In this document: piece by piece, positions 61,204 to 61,588 of the stretch
Numbering within the stretch: the first letter of the stretch is position 1
How the letters are laid out: the number at the start of each line of letters is the position of its first letter
DNA from: an uncultured Acidimicrobiales bacterium
GTDB taxonomy: Bacteria > Actinomycetota > Acidimicrobiia > Acidimicrobiales > SZUA-35
Length of the DNA: 61,588 bases
Assembly (NCBI GenBank): GCA_937922805.1
Contig: CALAJV010000033.1
Location: 1-61,588 of the forward strand
Reading direction: 5' to 3'
The notes under the pieces: generated by a model
What the model was told of the DNA's origin: nothing
What the model saw: only the letters and a program-made list of their open reading frames with translations
Databases searched by the model: none
Position numbers and translations under genes: made by a program

Positions 61204-61588
<385 letters not shown>

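Overview
The window looks like chromosomal DNA of a moderately G+C-rich actinobacterium, most likely of the class Acidimicrobiia (inference). The evidence is the gene order metG-tatD-rsmA-ispE ... glmU-prs-rplY-pth-mfd ... mazG ... eno-ftsB ... DUF501-ppx, which follows the mycobacterial core order with insertions, and the actinobacterial small ribosomal protein bS22. GTG and TTG starts are frequent, and 1-17 nt stop/start overlaps suggest compact operons.

Layout. 1-1086: 3' part of a membrane-anchored BON/OmpA protein with 33-bp repeats. 1115-14956: housekeeping block (rmuC, metG, tatD, rsmA, ispE, bS22, tRNA-Gln, a degenerate glmU-like gene, prs, rplY, pth, mfd). 14985-29417: mixed metabolism and signalling (YbaK, SDR, DUF169, HAD, an FHA protein beside a pseudokinase, LysM/BON, a Vps62-like membrane protein, an aminotransferase, a GlcD-type oxidase, korAB). 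29459-38586: parvulin lipoprotein, mazG, an active-looking Ser/Thr kinase, a LacZ-type beta-galactosidase, eno and ftsB. 38591-46793: an insertion between ftsB and DUF501-ppx with a K+ channel, a BtuF-like protein, two CO-dehydrogenase-family subunits (coxM, coxS) without coxL, a second BON/OmpA protein, and molybdenum-hydroxylase maturation genes (two xdhC-type genes, a MobA-like gene, coxG). 46864-54204: DUF501, ppx-like, GNAT, enoyl-CoA hydratase, maf, a YbhN-type membrane protein, a PD-(D/E)XK nuclease and two proteins of unknown function.

54300-56917 is the most unusual region. A complete tRNA-Leu(UAA) gene is followed by three direct copies of its last 58 bp, which bound three cassettes of about 0.8-0.9 kb. 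Each copy is preceded at fixed spacing by a conserved module: a GTGCAC-GAAAA-GTGCAC hairpin and a CGCTTCGA box exactly 40 bp before the copy. The cassettes carry a toxin-antitoxin pair, two overlapping unknown genes, and a remnant of the same toxin. No integrase is visible. This resembles an array of non-autonomous, tRNA-targeted cassettes, comparable in logic to an integron.

57045-61588: P-loop kinase, xylA, a flavodoxin-fold oxidoreductase, a probable selenoprotein (a redoxin with in-frame UGA in W-U-P-Y-C followed by a SECIS-like hairpin), a CDF metal transporter, and the start of a secreted protein with a long Pro-Glu hexanucleotide repeat running off the window.

All assignments come from reading the sequence and from recalled family motifs. 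No searches, alignments or folding programs were run.
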